Part shown: piece by piece, positions 26,302 through 36,321 of the stretch
Position numbering within the stretch: the first letter of the stretch is position 1
Layout of the letters: the number at the start of each line of letters is the position of its first letter
Source of the DNA: Mycolicibacterium neoaurum ATCC 25795
Lineage (GTDB): Bacteria > Actinomycetota > Actinomycetes > Mycobacteriales > Mycobacteriaceae
Length of the DNA stretch: 62,455 nucleotides
NCBI RefSeq assembly: GCF_000691525.1
Contig: NZ_JMDW01000004.1
Location: forward strand, 1-62,455
Reading direction: 5' to 3'
Translations under genes and position numbers: made by a program
The notes under the pieces: model-generated
Databases searched by the model: none
Told to the model about the DNA's origin: nothing
Seen by the model: only the letters and a program-made list of their open reading frames with translations

Positions 26302-28782
26302 ATGACTGATCAGACACCAGATCCCGCCGCCGGGGCAGCCCGATGGGAAGCCCCGGCGGCGGGATCGCCGCGTCCGGCCACCGATTTGGCAAAGGCCACC
26401 GCACAACTTCTCAACACCGGCGGTAAGCAGTTGGATTCGGCGGGTCTGCGCGACGCGCTGCTCGACCTGCACGAGTTCTGGTTGTCCACCAAGGCAACCG
26501 AGATCGGTATCACCGCCACCAGCGGTTTCGCGATCGTCGCCACCGGGGGACTGGGTCGTGGCGAATTCTTGCCCTATTCGGATCTCGATCTGACGCTGCT
26601 GCACGACAACATGCCCGCCGATGTGGTCAGCCGGGTTGCCGAACTCCTGTGGTACCCGTTGTGGGATGCCAACATTCGCATCGACCACAGCGTCCGGACC
26701 GTTCCCGAGGCGCTGAAGGTCGCCGGTGAGGACATCGCGGTCGGCATGGCGATGCTCGACGCCCGCCACATCGCCGGTGATGCAGAGCTGTCCGCGCTGT
26801 TGACCGGCGGCGCCCGCCGACAGTGGCGGATCGGCATCGCCGGTCGCTTCGAAGAACTCGTCGAACACACCAAGGCGCGGTGGGAACGCAGCGGCGAGAT
26901 CGCCCACCGAGCCGAGCCCGATCTGAAGAACGGTCGCGGCGGCATCCGTGACGTCCAGCTGCTCAACGCACTTGCCATCGCCCAGTTGGCCGACGTCTAC
27001 CCGAGCCGGCTGCTCGCCTCGCCCACCGGAACGCTCGGCGGGGCGCACTTGTCGCTGCTCAACGTCCGCACCGAGCTCCACCGCGTCTCCGGGCGTGGAC
27101 GCGAGCAGGTGCTGGCCCAGTATGCCGACGAGATCGGCGCGGCCCTGCGCATCGGTGACCGATTCGATCTGGCGCGCGCGATCTCCGATGCCGCCCGCAC
27201 CATCAGCTACTACGTCGACGCCGGCATCCGCACCGCAGGAAATGCCCTGCCGCGCCGGGGTTTCGCCGCATTGCGACGTCCGACGCGGCGTCCCCTCGAC
27301 GAGGGGGTCATCGAGTTCGCCGGTGAGGTCATCCTGGCCCGGGACGCCCGGCCCGAACGCGATCCCGGCCTGATCCTGCGGGTGGCCGCCGCCTCGGCGA
27401 TCACCGGCCTGCCCATCGCGGCTCCCACGCTGAGTCGATTGGCCGGTTCGGCTCCCGAATTGCGTACGCCCTGGCCGCGGGAAGCCCTCAAGGACCTGCT
27501 GGTGCTGCTCTCCGCGGGCCCGACCGCGGTGCCCACCGTCGAGGCCCTCGACCGTACCGGGCTGTGGGGTCGGCTCTTCCCGGAATGGGGGGCCGTCCGT
27601 GACCTGCCGCCGCGCGATGTCGTGCACATCTGGACCGTCGACCGCCATTTGGTCGAAACCGTTTCCCGCGCAGCGGCATTGACCACCCGCGTGTCGAGAC
27701 CTGATCTGCTGGTGCTCGGTGCGCTGGTGCACGATATCGGTAAGGGGCGCGGCGGCGACCACAGCATCATCGGTGCCGAGCTGGCCACCCAGATCGGCAC
27801 CAGGCTGGGCCTGTGGCCCTCCGATGTCGAGGTTCTCTCGAAGATGGTGCGCTACCACCTGCTGCTTCCGGATACCGCAACCCGGCGAGATCTGCAGGAT
27901 CCCAACACCATCGCCTCGGTGGCCGAGGCGCTCGGCGGCGACTCGCTGTTGCTGGAGCTGCTGCATGCTCTGGCCGAGGCCGATTCGCTGGCGACCGGGC
28001 CAGGCGTGTGGGGGGACTGGAAGTCCTCGCTCATCGGCGATCTCGTGCGGCGATGCCGACTCGTCATGGCCGGTGAACCGCTGCCCACCCCCGATCCGGT
28101 GGATCCGCGGTATCTGGAGCTGGCAGCCGACGCGGGGGTGCACGTAGAGATGGTCCCTGGCGAAGGACCTCACATCCACAACGTCACGATGATCGCCCCG
28201 GACCGGCGCGGTCTGCTGTCCAAGGCCGCCGGCGTGCTGGCCCTCAATGCGCTGCGGGTGCACTCGGCGTCGGTGAACAGCCACGAGGGAGTGGCCATCA
28301 ACACCTTCGCGGTATCACCGCATTTCGGCACGCCGCCGGCCGCCGAACTGTTGCGCCAACAGTTCATCCTCGCGCTCGACGGTGGTCTGGACGTCGCCGA
28401 CATGCTGGCCCGCCGGGACCTGGAGGCCGCGGCCGGGCCGGCGCGGGTGGGTGAGACCCCGGCCTCGGTGCCGGCCACCAGTGCCACGGCGCCGCCACGC
28501 ATCCTGTGGTTCACCGGCGATGCCCCCGCCGAACTGGTGCTGCAGGTCCGCGCCGGTGACCGACCCGGGTTGCTGTCGCGGCTCACCGCGGTCATCGAGC
28601 GCCGTGGTCTGGACATCACCTGGGCGAAGGTGACGACGCTGGGTTCGGTGGTCATCGATGTGTTCCACATCGTGGTGCCTGCGCTGGGCGAGACGAAGCT
28701 CGACGAGGTGCGCGCCGAGATGGAACGCGAGCTCTACGCGATGCTGCCGACCCCGCCGCGCAAGGTGTCGGAAGCCAGTTAA
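26302..28782 (+). CDS. glnD: Bifunctional PII (adenylyl/uridylyl)transferase GlnD
   Basis: GlnD modifies and demodifies PII according to nitrogen state. The 826-residue protein has the nucleotidyltransferase motif [16 protein letters not shown] (near residues 85-100), a linker domain with [16 protein letters not shown], an HD hydrolase domain with [13 protein letters not shown] (near 476), and two C-terminal ACT domains starting near 620 ([17 protein letters not shown]) and 745 ([15 protein letters not shown]) that sense glutamine. The ATG has GGGGGAGGA upstream. The stop shares the bases TTAA with the convergent oxidoreductase gene. Confidence 0.96.
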   Translation: MTDQTPDPAAGAARWEAPAAGSPRPATDLAKATAQLLNTGGKQLDSAGLRDALLDLHEFWLSTKATEIGITATSGFAIVATGGLGRGEFLPYSDLDLTLLHDNMPADVVSRVAELLWYPLWDANIRIDHSVRTVPEALKVAGEDIAVGMAMLDARHIAGDAELSALLTGGARRQWRIGIAGRFEELVEHTKARWERSGEIAHRAEPDLKNGRGGIRDVQLLNALAIAQLADVYPSRLLASPTGTLGGAHLSLLNVRTELHRVSGRGREQVLAQYADEIGAALRIGDRFDLARAISDAARTISYYVDAGIRTAGNALPRRGFAALRRPTRRPLDEGVIEFAGEVILARDARPERDPGLILRVAAASAITGLPIAAPTLSRLAGSAPELRTPWPREALKDLLVLLSAGPTAVPTVEALDRTGLWGRLFPEWGAVRDLPPRDVVHIWTVDRHLVETVSRAAALTTRVSRPDLLVLGALVHDIGKGRGGDHSIIGAELATQIGTRLGLWPSDVEVLSKMVRYHLLLPDTATRRDLQDPNTIASVAEALGGDSLLLELLHALAEADSLATGPGVWGDWKSSLIGDLVRRCRLVMAGEPLPTPDPVDPRYLELAADAGVHVEMVPGEGPHIHNVTMIAPDRRGLLSKAAGVLALNALRVHSASVNSHEGVAINTFAVSPHFGTPPAAELLRQQFILALDGGLDVADMLARRDLEAAAGPARVGETPASVPATSATAPPRILWFTGDAPAELVLQVRAGDRPGLLSRLTAVIERRGLDITWAKVTTLGSVVIDVFHIVVPALGETKLDEVRAEMERELYAMLPTPPRKVSEAS

Positions 28783-30962
28783 GTCGCGGGCGAGACGGTC
28801 ACCCAGGTGTTGTTGACCGCCGCCGTCCCGGTGTAGGTGTCCACCCGTGTCGGGTCGTGCAGTTCGTTGACATTGGCCCCCGGCAAGGTGTTGGCGTGCT
28901 GCCATCCCGTGTTGCGATGGCCCCACCCGTGCGGCACGGCAACGGTGCCTGGTCGCATCTCATCGCTGATGTCGACCGGGATCTCGATGCTGCCGACGTC
29001 GGAGGCGATGCGCACCAGCGCACCCTGAACCAGTCCCCGCGCACCGGCGTCCTCGGGATGCATGAGCACCGTGCACCTGTTGTTCCCGCCGGTCATGGTC
29101 GGCGCGTTGTGCAGCCAGGAGTTGTTGCTGCGCAGGTTGCGTCGGCCGATGAGCTGCAAGCGGCCCGCGTCGGAATCCTCGGCCGCAGCTGCCAATCGGC
29201 CCGCCGCGTCGGCGACGAACGCCGCCGGCGCCAGCTGGACCAGGCCGTCCGCGGTGGCGATGACCTCCCGCAGCCGGGGTTGCAGCGGCCCGAGGTCGAT
29301 ACCGCCCGGGCTGTCACGCAGCGCGCGCAGGGTGATGCCTTTGCGGCCGCGGCGCAGTCTGCCGTACGGGCCGGTGGCCAGCACCAGGGCTGCGGTGCGC
29401 ATCGGGTCGATCGCCCTCATCAGCATGGTCCGCAATGTGGCGGGCATCCGCCGCAACGGTGCCGGCGCCAGCTCGAGGGCGAGTCGGGTGAGAATCTCCC
29501 AATCCTCCAACGCCCCGGTCGGCGGCTCGAAGGAGCGGTGCTGATAGCGGACATTGTTGCGCACGCTGTAGACGGTGGTGAGCAGGTTGACGTCCTCGCG
29601 CTCCAGCGGCGAGACGGGAGGCAGGATGAAATCGGCGTGCCGACTGGTCTCGGTGACGTACATGTCCACGGCCACATAGAAATCCAGCTGCGCCATCGCG
29701 GCGTCGAGGCGTCCCTTCTGCGGGATCGAGGACACCGGGTTACCCGCGTAGGTGACCATCGCGCGGATCCGGCCGGGACCGTCGGAAAGCATCTCGTCGG
29801 CCATCACGACGGCCGGCAGTTCGGATCGGAACGAACGATGCCGTCCCGAGCGGTCGGTGTAGGTGCCGTGTTTGATCGGAAGACGCTTGGCCAGACCCGG
29901 CACGTCGATGATCGGCGTCGCGAACATGGTGCCGCCGGGGCGGTCCAGATTCCCGGTCACCGTGTTGATCACCATCACCAGCCAACTGACCAACGTGCCG
30001 GTTTCCTGGTGGCAGATGCCGATTCGCGCGTAGATGGCCGCCGATTCGGCCGCGGCGTGATCGCGGGCAAGCGCGCGGATCTGTTCTGCAGTGACGCCCG
30101 CGCGCGGCGCCATGGACTCCGGGGTGGCCCCCTCGACCAACGCGGTCAGCTCCGTCCAGCCGGATGCGATCCGCGCCAGGGCCGCTGTGTCGCAAAGGTT
30201 TTCCGTGACAAGAACGTGCAGCATGCCCAGTAGTAGGAACAGGTCGCCGCCGGGGCGTACCGACACGTGCTGATCGGCCAGGCGGGCGGTCTCGGTGCGT
30301 CGCGGGTCGATGACGACGACCGTGCCGCCGCGCTCACGTATCGCCTTGATGCGTCGCTTGGCCCCCGGCATGATCGACAACGATCCGTTGGACACCGCGG
30401 GGTTGGCGCCGATGACGACGAGTCGGTGACAGCGGTCGATATCGGTCACCGGCATCAGGAAGTTCGAACCGAAGACCTGCCAGGCCGCGTACTCGTGAGG
30501 CATCTGGTCGATCGAGGATGCGGTGAAGAAGTTCGGCGTGCGTAGGGCCATCCGCAACAACAGTCCGTAGCCTGCGCCGGAACTGTGCGCGGCCGGATTG
30601 CCCAGATACATGCCCAGCGCGTGGGAGCCATGACGGTCGCGTACCGCGCGGAGTCGTCGGCCGATCTCGGTGAAGGCCTCATCCCAGCCGACCGGTTCGA
30701 ACCGGTCGCCGACCCGACGCATCGGGGTCCGCAACCGGTCGGGGTCGTCGTGCAGCGCGCCCATCGCGGTCGCCTTCGGGCAGATGTAGCCCTTGGAGAA
30801 GACGTCGGCGGGGTTGCCGGCGATGCGGCTGACCCGACCGTCTGTGACGGTGACGTGGATGCCGCAATGCGCCTCGCACAGGGTGCACTGGCTGATGTGG
30901 GTGGTGCTGTCCGGCTCGGCCGGCGCGGCGCGCTGGGGGAGGGGGAGGTCAACGGTTGTCAT
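28779..30962 (-). CDS. Molybdopterin-dependent oxidoreductase (formate dehydrogenase/nitrate reductase superfamily)
   Basis: The 727-residue protein has an N-terminal [4Fe-4S] site formed by Cys26, Cys29, Cys33 and Cys61 (CTLCEAHC ... YICPK), the molybdopterin domain with IDPRRTETA and [11 protein letters not shown], and a C-terminal molydopterin dinucleotide-binding domain with VAVPHGWGH and [10 protein letters not shown]. No Sec signal or separate electron-transfer subunit is present, so a cytosolic single-subunit enzyme is likely; the substrate cannot be assigned. It overlaps the glnD stop by 4 nt and is divergent from ffh across an intergenic region carrying a long inverted repeat. Confidence 0.88.
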   Translation of the reverse strand: MTTVDLPLPQRAAPAEPDSTTHISQCTLCEAHCGIHVTVTDGRVSRIAGNPADVFSKGYICPKATAMGALHDDPDRLRTPMRRVGDRFEPVGWDEAFTEIGRRLRAVRDRHGSHALGMYLGNPAAHSSGAGYGLLLRMALRTPNFFTASSIDQMPHEYAAWQVFGSNFLMPVTDIDRCHRLVVIGANPAVSNGSLSIMPGAKRRIKAIRERGGTVVVIDPRRTETARLADQHVSVRPGGDLFLLLGMLHVLVTENLCDTAALARIASGWTELTALVEGATPESMAPRAGVTAEQIRALARDHAAAESAAIYARIGICHQETGTLVSWLVMVINTVTGNLDRPGGTMFATPIIDVPGLAKRLPIKHGTYTDRSGRHRSFRSELPAVVMADEMLSDGPGRIRAMVTYAGNPVSSIPQKGRLDAAMAQLDFYVAVDMYVTETSRHADFILPPVSPLEREDVNLLTTVYSVRNNVRYQHRSFEPPTGALEDWEILTRLALELAPAPLRRMPATLRTMLMRAIDPMRTAALVLATGPYGRLRRGRKGITLRALRDSPGGIDLGPLQPRLREVIATADGLVQLAPAAFVADAAGRLAAAAEDSDAGRLQLIGRRNLRSNNSWLHNAPTMTGGNNRCTVLMHPEDAGARGLVQGALVRIASDVGSIEIPVDISDEMRPGTVAVPHGWGHRNTGWQHANTLPGANVNELHDPTRVDTYTGTAAVNNTWVTVSPAT

Positions 30963-30984
30963 GGGGGCCTCCGGCCGTTTCTGT

Positions 30985-31014
30985 CAGCGGGCGTTGACAG
31001 ATTAACGCCCGCTG
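30985..31014. repeat. Perfect 11-bp inverted repeat in the divergent promoter region
   Basis: CAGCGGGCGTT (30985-30995) and AACGCCCGCTG (31004-31014) are exact reverse complements separated by 8 nt. The element lies 23 nt upstream of the oxidoreductase start and 58 nt upstream of the ffh start. It could be an operator for a dimeric regulator, a 5' hairpin in the oxidoreductase mRNA, or a structural element. Confidence 0.6.
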
Positions 31015-31059
31015 TCGCCCGAGGCCAGAGTGCGCCGTGAGTTCATCATGGCTGACCGT

Positions 31060-31065
31060 TACGCT
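31060..31065 (+). promoter_or_regulatory. -10 box of ffh (leaderless type)
   Basis: TACGCT lies 6 nt before the GTG at 31072. It indicates that the family-typical start (VFESLSDRL) is used and not the upstream in-frame GTG 31030 or ATG 31048. Confidence 0.6.
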
Positions 31066-31071
31066 TACCAG

Positions 31072-32640
31072 GTGTTTGAATCGCTGTCTGACCGGTTGAC
31101 CGGTGCTCTCCAGGGGCTGCGCGCCCGCGGCCGGCTCACCGACGCCGACATCGACGCCACCGCGCGTGAGATCCGCCTTGCCCTGCTCGAGGCCGACGTC
31201 TCGCTGCCGGTGGTGCGCGCCTTCGTCGGCCGCATCAAGGATCGTGCCAAGGGTGCGGAGGTATCCGCCGCGCTGAACCCGGCCCAGCAGGTCGTCAAGA
31301 TCGTCAACGAGGAGCTCATCGGAATCCTCGGCGGCGAAACCCGCCAGCTCTCCTTCGCCAAGACCCCGCCGACGGTGATCATGCTCGCCGGCCTGCAGGG
31401 TTCCGGTAAGACCACGCTGGCCGGAAAGCTCGCCAGATGGCTCAAGGCACAGGGGCATACGCCGTTGCTGGTGGCCTGCGATCTGCAGCGTCCCGGTGCC
31501 GTGCACCAGCTCCAGATCGTCGGCGAGCGAGCGGGCGTCTCGGTGTTCGCGCCGCATCCCGGGGTGTCGCCCGACGGCGCGACCATCGATGAGATGACCA
31601 CCGGTGACCCGGTGTCGGTCGCGGCCGCCGGTCTGGCCGAGGCCAAGGCCAAACACTTCGACGTCGTCATCGTCGACACCGCCGGCCGTCTCGGCATCGA
31701 CGAGGAACTGATGGGCCAGGCCGCGGCGATCCGCGATGCGGTCAACCCCGACGAGACGTTGTTCGTCCTCGACGCCATGATCGGCCAGGACGCCGTCACC
31801 ACCGCCGAGGCGTTCGGGTCCGGCGTCGGATTCACCGGCGTCGTGCTGACCAAGCTCGACGGTGACGCCCGCGGTGGTGCCGCGTTGTCGGTCCGTGAGA
31901 TCACCGGTGTGCCGATCCTGTTCGCCTCCAGCGGCGAGAAGTTGGAGGACTTCGACGTCTTCCACCCCGACCGGATGGCCAGCCGCATCCTCGGGATGGG
32001 CGATGTGCTCTCCCTCATCGAGCAGGCCGAGCAGGTGTTCGACGCCGAGCAGGCCGAGGCCACCGCCGCCAAGATCGGCTCCGGCGAGCTGACGCTGGAG
32101 GACTTCCTCGAGCAAATGCTGGCCATCCGCAAGATGGGCCCCATCGGCAACCTGCTGGGCATGCTGCCCGGCGCCGGCCAGATGAAGGACGCCCTGGCCG
32201 CCGTCGACGACAGCCAGCTCGACCGCGTGCAGGCCATCATCCGCGGGATGACGCCCGCCGAGCGGGCCGACCCGAAGATCATCAACGCCTCCCGCCGACT
32301 GCGCATCGCCAACGGATCCGGCGTCAGCGTCTCCGAGGTCAACCAGCTCGTCGACCGCTTCTTCGAGGCTCGCAAGATGATGTCGCAGATGGCAGGCCAG
32401 ATGGGAATGCCGTTCGGGCGCAAGAACGCCCAGCGTAAAGCGGCCAAGGGCAAGAACAAGCAGGCCGGTAAGAAGAAGGGCCGCGGCGCCAAGGGGCCGA
32501 CCCAGCCGAAGAACCCGTTGGGTGCCGGTATGCCCGGCGGCTTCCCGGACCTGTCCAACATGCCGAAGGGCCTGGACGAGCTGCCGCCTGGGCTGGCCAA
32601 CTTCGATCTGTCCAAGCTGAAGTTCCCCGGACAGAAGTAG
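31072..32640 (+). CDS. ffh: Signal recognition particle protein Ffh
   Basis: Ffh binds 4.5S RNA and signal sequences and delivers nascent membrane proteins to FtsY. From the GTG at 31072 the product is 522 residues and begins VFESLSDRL, as in other mycobacterial Ffh proteins. It shows the N domain, G1 GLQGSGKTT (about 108-116), DTAGR (about 202), TKLDGDARGG (about 261), and the M domain with RIANGSGV and a Met/Lys/Gly-rich tail. Upstream in-frame starts exist, but a -10 box falls exactly at leaderless distance from this GTG. Confidence 0.97.
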   Translation: MFESLSDRLTGALQGLRARGRLTDADIDATAREIRLALLEADVSLPVVRAFVGRIKDRAKGAEVSAALNPAQQVVKIVNEELIGILGGETRQLSFAKTPPTVIMLAGLQGSGKTTLAGKLARWLKAQGHTPLLVACDLQRPGAVHQLQIVGERAGVSVFAPHPGVSPDGATIDEMTTGDPVSVAAAGLAEAKAKHFDVVIVDTAGRLGIDEELMGQAAAIRDAVNPDETLFVLDAMIGQDAVTTAEAFGSGVGFTGVVLTKLDGDARGGAALSVREITGVPILFASSGEKLEDFDVFHPDRMASRILGMGDVLSLIEQAEQVFDAEQAEATAAKIGSGELTLEDFLEQMLAIRKMGPIGNLLGMLPGAGQMKDALAAVDDSQLDRVQAIIRGMTPAERADPKIINASRRLRIANGSGVSVSEVNQLVDRFFEARKMMSQMAGQMGMPFGRKNAQRKAAKGKNKQAGKKKGRGAKGPTQPKNPLGAGMPGGFPDLSNMPKGLDELPPGLANFDLSKLKFPGQK

Positions 32641-32643
32641 TCC

Positions 32644-33711
32644 GTGCAGCCGCTGCATATTCGAGGCCGAGGGTTACCCGACGGCGAGCAGGTGCAGTGG
32701 TGGGTGCACGGCGGCGTGCTGTCTGCCGAGCCGATCAGCAACGCGGACACCGTATTTGACGGCGGATGGATCATCCCGGGCCTGGTCGATGCGCACTGTC
32801 ACGTCGGGCTCGGACCCGGTGGGCCGACGACGGTCGAGGAGGCCGTCGAACAGGCCGAGATCGAACGCGATGCCGGGGCACTGCTGTTGCGTGATGCCGG
32901 CTCCCCGGTGGACACCCGCAGCTTCGACGACCGCGAGGACCTGCCACGCATCATCCGGGCCGGCAAGCACCTGGCCCGGCCGAAGCGTTACATGCCCGGT
33001 CTGCCGATCGATATCGAGGACGAATCACAGTTACCTGCCTACGTCGCCGAGCAGGCCCGCTGGGGTGACGGCTGGGTCAAGTTGGTCGGGGACTGGATAG
33101 ACCGAGGAGTCGGGGATCTGGCGCCGCTATGGTCCGACGATGTGCTGGTCGAGGCGATTGCCGCCGCCCACGCCGAGGGCGCCCGGGTCACCGCGCACGT
33201 CTTCGGCGAGGAGGCGCTGCCGGGGCTGATCAAGGCGGGCATCGACTGCATCGAGCACGGCACCGGTATCACCGAGGACACCATCGAGCTGATGCTGGAG
33301 CACGGCACCGTGCTGGTCCCGACGTTGATCAACATCGAGAACTTCCCGGGCATCGCCGACAAGGCGGCCAAGTACCCGACCTACGAGAAACACATGCGCG
33401 ATCTGTACGCCTCCTGCCACCGACGGGTGGGTGCCGCGCACGAGGCGGGTGTGCCGATCTTCGCCGGCACCGACGCCGGCGGCATGGTCGCCCACGGTCG
33501 CATCGGTGACGAGATCGACGCGCTGCGGCGGGTGGCGATGACCGCGACGGAGGCTCTCGGCGCGGCGTGCTGGGACGCGCGGGCCTGGTTGGGCCGTCCC
33601 GCGCTGGCCCATGGCGCGTCGGCGGATCTGCTGTGTTTCCGCGAAGATCCGCGCGAGGTCGGCGTGAGCAACCCCGACCTGGTGTTGCTGCGGGGGCGGA
33701 TCTGGCGCTGA
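32644..33711 (+). CDS. Amidohydrolase-family protein (Rv2915c-like)
   Basis: The 355-residue protein has the metal-dependent amidohydrolase layout: DAHCHVGLG with the HxH pair at 51 and 53, a metal-bridging Lys candidate in WVKLVGDW, later ligands in TAHVFGE and IEHGTGI, and the catalytic Asp in AGTDAGG. Family members hydrolyse cyclic amides, imidazolonepropionate-like compounds or prolidase substrates; the specific substrate is not evident. The GTG start lies 3 nt after the ffh stop, so the genes are cotranscribed, as in M. tuberculosis. Confidence 0.88.
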   Translation: MQPLHIRGRGLPDGEQVQWWVHGGVLSAEPISNADTVFDGGWIIPGLVDAHCHVGLGPGGPTTVEEAVEQAEIERDAGALLLRDAGSPVDTRSFDDREDLPRIIRAGKHLARPKRYMPGLPIDIEDESQLPAYVAEQARWGDGWVKLVGDWIDRGVGDLAPLWSDDVLVEAIAAAHAEGARVTAHVFGEEALPGLIKAGIDCIEHGTGITEDTIELMLEHGTVLVPTLINIENFPGIADKAAKYPTYEKHMRDLYASCHRRVGAAHEAGVPIFAGTDAGGMVAHGRIGDEIDALRRVAMTATEALGAACWDARAWLGRPALAHGASADLLCFREDPREVGVSNPDLVLLRGRIWR

Positions 33712-33733
33712 CCGCACAACGACGCCGGCCGGG

Positions 33734-35341
33734 TCAGTACACGTCGCGCACGTAGCGGTGACTCTTGATCAAGTCGTTGACGTAGGCGTGCGCACCTGCG
33801 GCGTCGAGACCGCCGCAGCGGGCGACGATATCGTGCAGGGCCGCATCGACATCCTTGGCCATCCGGTCGGCGTCACCGCATACGTAGACGTATGCGCCTT
33901 CGGTCAACCAGCGGTAGAACTCCTCGGCGTTCTCCTGCATCCGCTGCTGCACATAGATCTTGGTCTCCTGATCGCGCGAGAAGGCCAGGTCCAGCCGGGT
34001 CAGGACACCGGCGTCGGCGAACTTCTGCAACTCCGCGCCGTAGAGGAAATCGGTGTCGCGGCGCCGGTCACCGAAGAACAACCACGCGGGCCCGCTCGCC
34101 TTGGTCGCGCGGCGCTCCTGCAGGAAGGCGCGAAACGGCGCGATGCCGGTGCCCGGGCCGATCATGATGATCGGGACATCGCCGGCGGGCAGCCGGAAAT
34201 GCGTGTTGGGACGCAGGTGCACCAGGACGTCTTGGCAGCGATCCGCCAAAAATGTCGATGCCACCCCGCCGTGGGCGCGCCCGTCGAGGTCGTAGCGAAC
34301 GCTGGCGACCGTCAGGTGCACCGCGGCAGGATGCTCCAGTGGGCTGGAGGCAATCGAGTAGTCGCGGAACTGCAGGGGACGCAGGGTGTCGAGCACCTCG
34401 TCGACGTTCAGGGCGGCCAGCGTGACGATATCGAGCACATCCTTGCCGTACAGCCACGAGTTCTCGGTACCGCCGTGGGTATCGCCGGACTGCAGGGCCG
34501 CGGTCACCTCGGCGTCGGTGGTGCGGGTGGCGGCCAGATTCAGCAGGGCCCGCGACGGCGTGCGGATCTCGAAGTGTTCGGTCAACAGCACACCGAGCGG
34601 CTGCTCGTGTCCGGTGACGGCGTAGTCGGCGCCGACGCCGAACGCCGCCAGCAGCGCCTGAACCAGTGCAGGGTCGTTGGTGGCGTGCACTGCCAGCGAA
34701 TCACCGGCCTGGTAGGTGATTCCGGTCCCGGTCAGGTCGACCTCGTAGTGGCGGACCTCCTTGTCCGACGCGGTCGAGTTGAGCCATCGGTTGACCGAGA
34801 GCCGGGCGCGCACCGGAACGTTGCGCTCGCGCGGTTCGGTCCGTTCGGGTGCTGACACCGCGGGCTGCGGTGCCGTTCCGCCCTGCTGTGCCGTCATCAC
34901 CTTGATGATGTCGGCGGTCCACGCCTTGGCGGGCTCCTCGTAGAAGCCGTCGACGTCGACACGGTCGACCATGCGTTGGGCGCCGAGGGCCTCGAGCCGC
35001 TCGTCGAGCAGCTTTCCCGCGTTGCAGAAGAATTCATAGGAGCTGTCACCGAGTGCGAGCACCGAGAAGTGCAGATGCTCCAGCCGGTCGGTGTCGGCGC
35101 TGATGGCCTCCCAGAACAGGGTCGCCGAATCGGGAAACTCGCCCTCGCCGAACGTCGAGACCACCACGACGAAATGGGTGGCGTCCTGCAGTTGGCCGAG
35201 TTCGACCTGGTTGAGCTCCACGGCCTCGGCCTCGATGCCGATCTCGGCAACGGATTCGGCGAAGGTCATGGCGGCGTCCTCGGCGTTACCCATATCGGTG
35301 CCGAACGCGACGATCAACGAGATAAAAGCTTGGCCGGACAA
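33734..35341 (-). CDS. CysJ/cytochrome P450 reductase-like diflavin reductase
   Basis: The 535-residue protein fuses a flavodoxin-like FMN domain (1-145; LIVAFGTDMGNAEDAA, STFGEGEFPDSA), an FAD domain (about 180-370; RDYSIASSP, GGVASTFL) and an NADPH domain (IGPGTGIAPFRAFLQER, FFGDRRRDTDFLY, YVCGDADRMAKDV, ending VRDVY). It passes electrons from NADPH to an acceptor such as sulfite reductase hemoprotein or a P450. It is annotated in relatives as a sulfite reductase flavoprotein, but mycobacterial sulfite reduction normally uses ferredoxin, so the acceptor is uncertain. The TTG start is preceded by AAGGGGA. Confidence 0.88.
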   Translation of the reverse strand: MSGQAFISLIVAFGTDMGNAEDAAMTFAESVAEIGIEAEAVELNQVELGQLQDATHFVVVVSTFGEGEFPDSATLFWEAISADTDRLEHLHFSVLALGDSSYEFFCNAGKLLDERLEALGAQRMVDRVDVDGFYEEPAKAWTADIIKVMTAQQGGTAPQPAVSAPERTEPRERNVPVRARLSVNRWLNSTASDKEVRHYEVDLTGTGITYQAGDSLAVHATNDPALVQALLAAFGVGADYAVTGHEQPLGVLLTEHFEIRTPSRALLNLAATRTTDAEVTAALQSGDTHGGTENSWLYGKDVLDIVTLAALNVDEVLDTLRPLQFRDYSIASSPLEHPAAVHLTVASVRYDLDGRAHGGVASTFLADRCQDVLVHLRPNTHFRLPAGDVPIIMIGPGTGIAPFRAFLQERRATKASGPAWLFFGDRRRDTDFLYGAELQKFADAGVLTRLDLAFSRDQETKIYVQQRMQENAEEFYRWLTEGAYVYVCGDADRMAKDVDAALHDIVARCGGLDAAGAHAYVNDLIKSHRYVRDVY

Positions 35342-35434
35342 AGAGTCCCCTTCGGTCGTGCGTGGGACGGCTGTCCGACGCTCAAATTAGGGTGACCTTA
35401 CTTGTTTGTCCGCCGATTGTGCGAGCCACCCCGG

Positions 35435-36250
35435 TCAGGGTTGGCTGAAACCCCAGTCGAGGAGGCTGATCGCCTGGCCGTACAGATCACCCGAGCCGTA
35501 CATCTGTACCACCACGAGCCTGCGGTCGCCGCGCTGGGCTGCGCCGACATAGGTTTTGCGGGCCAGGTTGGTGAAACCGGTCTTGCCGCCCAGATCACCG
35601 GGATAGCGGGACAGCAATTCGTTCTGATTGGTCAAGGTGCGCCCCGGAAATCCCGCCGATCTCGACCCCATGATCTGGGCGATCAGCGGATAACGCAGCG
35701 CGGCCCGGAACATGACCGCCAGATCATGGGGTGTGGTGACCGACTCCCAGCCCGGGCCGTCCAGTCCGGATGGCGAGGACGCTCGGGTATTGCGGGCACC
35801 GACGCTGGCGGCCTTGCGATTCATGGCAGCGACAGCATTGCGCTGGCCGCCCAGCATATCGGCCAGCATGTTCGCCGAGTCGTTGCCCGACACCATGAGC
35901 AGCGCGCTGAGCAACTGGGCCACCGTGTAGGGCTGGCCGGGAGTCAGTCCCACACACGAGCATTCGACCTTGGTGTGCGACGCGTTGGCCCTGGCGAAAT
36001 TGTCCGGCCGCAGATTGTCGAGCACCGTCATGGCCAACAGCACCTTGATGGTGCTGGCCGGGGCGTAGGAGCCGTAGGGGTCGTTGGCGGCCAGCACCCG
36101 GCCGGTATCCAGATCGGCCAGCAGGTACGCCTTGGCCGGACCGTTGATGAACGTCTGGGCGCCGACAGGTTCCACCGCGGGCGCAGCCTGGGCGGGCGCC
36201 GCGATGACCGTGCTGAGGGCGAGCGCGGTCGCCGCGAGCAGATGCCGCAC
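35435..36250 (-). CDS. D-alanyl-D-alanine carboxypeptidase (S11), first tandem copy
   Basis: This exported penicillin-binding protein trims the terminal D-Ala of peptidoglycan stem peptides. The 271-residue product begins with a signal peptide (about 1-25, cleaved after AQAA), and has the three active-site motifs S66TIK69, S121GN123 and K223TG225 in GGKTGFTN. Two Cys (CSC) are adjacent before the SGN motif. The start is the GTG at 36250, at leaderless distance from TACGCT; a longer frame to 36394 would enter the neighbouring gene. It follows its paralogue (36322-37197) with the same orientation; no C-terminal membrane anchor is seen. Confidence 0.92.
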   Translation of the reverse strand: MRHLLAATALALSTVIAAPAQAAPAVEPVGAQTFINGPAKAYLLADLDTGRVLAANDPYGSYAPASTIKVLLAMTVLDNLRPDNFARANASHTKVECSCVGLTPGQPYTVAQLLSALLMVSGNDSANMLADMLGGQRNAVAAMNRKAASVGARNTRASSPSGLDGPGWESVTTPHDLAVMFRAALRYPLIAQIMGSRSAGFPGRTLTNQNELLSRYPGDLGGKTGFTNLARKTYVGAAQRGDRRLVVVQMYGSGDLYGQAISLLDWGFSQP

Positions 36251-36257
36251 CCGCGTG

Positions 36258-36263
36258 AGCGTA
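36258..36263 (-). promoter_or_regulatory. -10 box of the first carboxypeptidase copy
   Basis: On the minus strand TACGCT lies 7 nt before the GTG at 36250, so each of the tandem copies appears to have its own leaderless promoter. Confidence 0.5.
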
Positions 36264-36321
36264 CGGCCGGCAGGACTCGAACCGGTCTCCCTCCGGTCTC
36301 GACTCCGACGCCGGTCGTCGA

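Noticed and set aside
30994..30999. TTGACA as a -35 element for ffh
   Set aside because: No -10 hexamer lies 16-18 nt downstream; the likely ffh -10 is at 31060-31065, about 60 nt away.
35384..35405. Possible IdeR box upstream of the CysJ-like gene (TTAGGGTGACCTTACTT)
   Set aside because: The TAGG/CCTTA arms are only about 3-4 nt apart; the consensus needs 9. Inverted-repeat arms match at only 5 of 7 positions.
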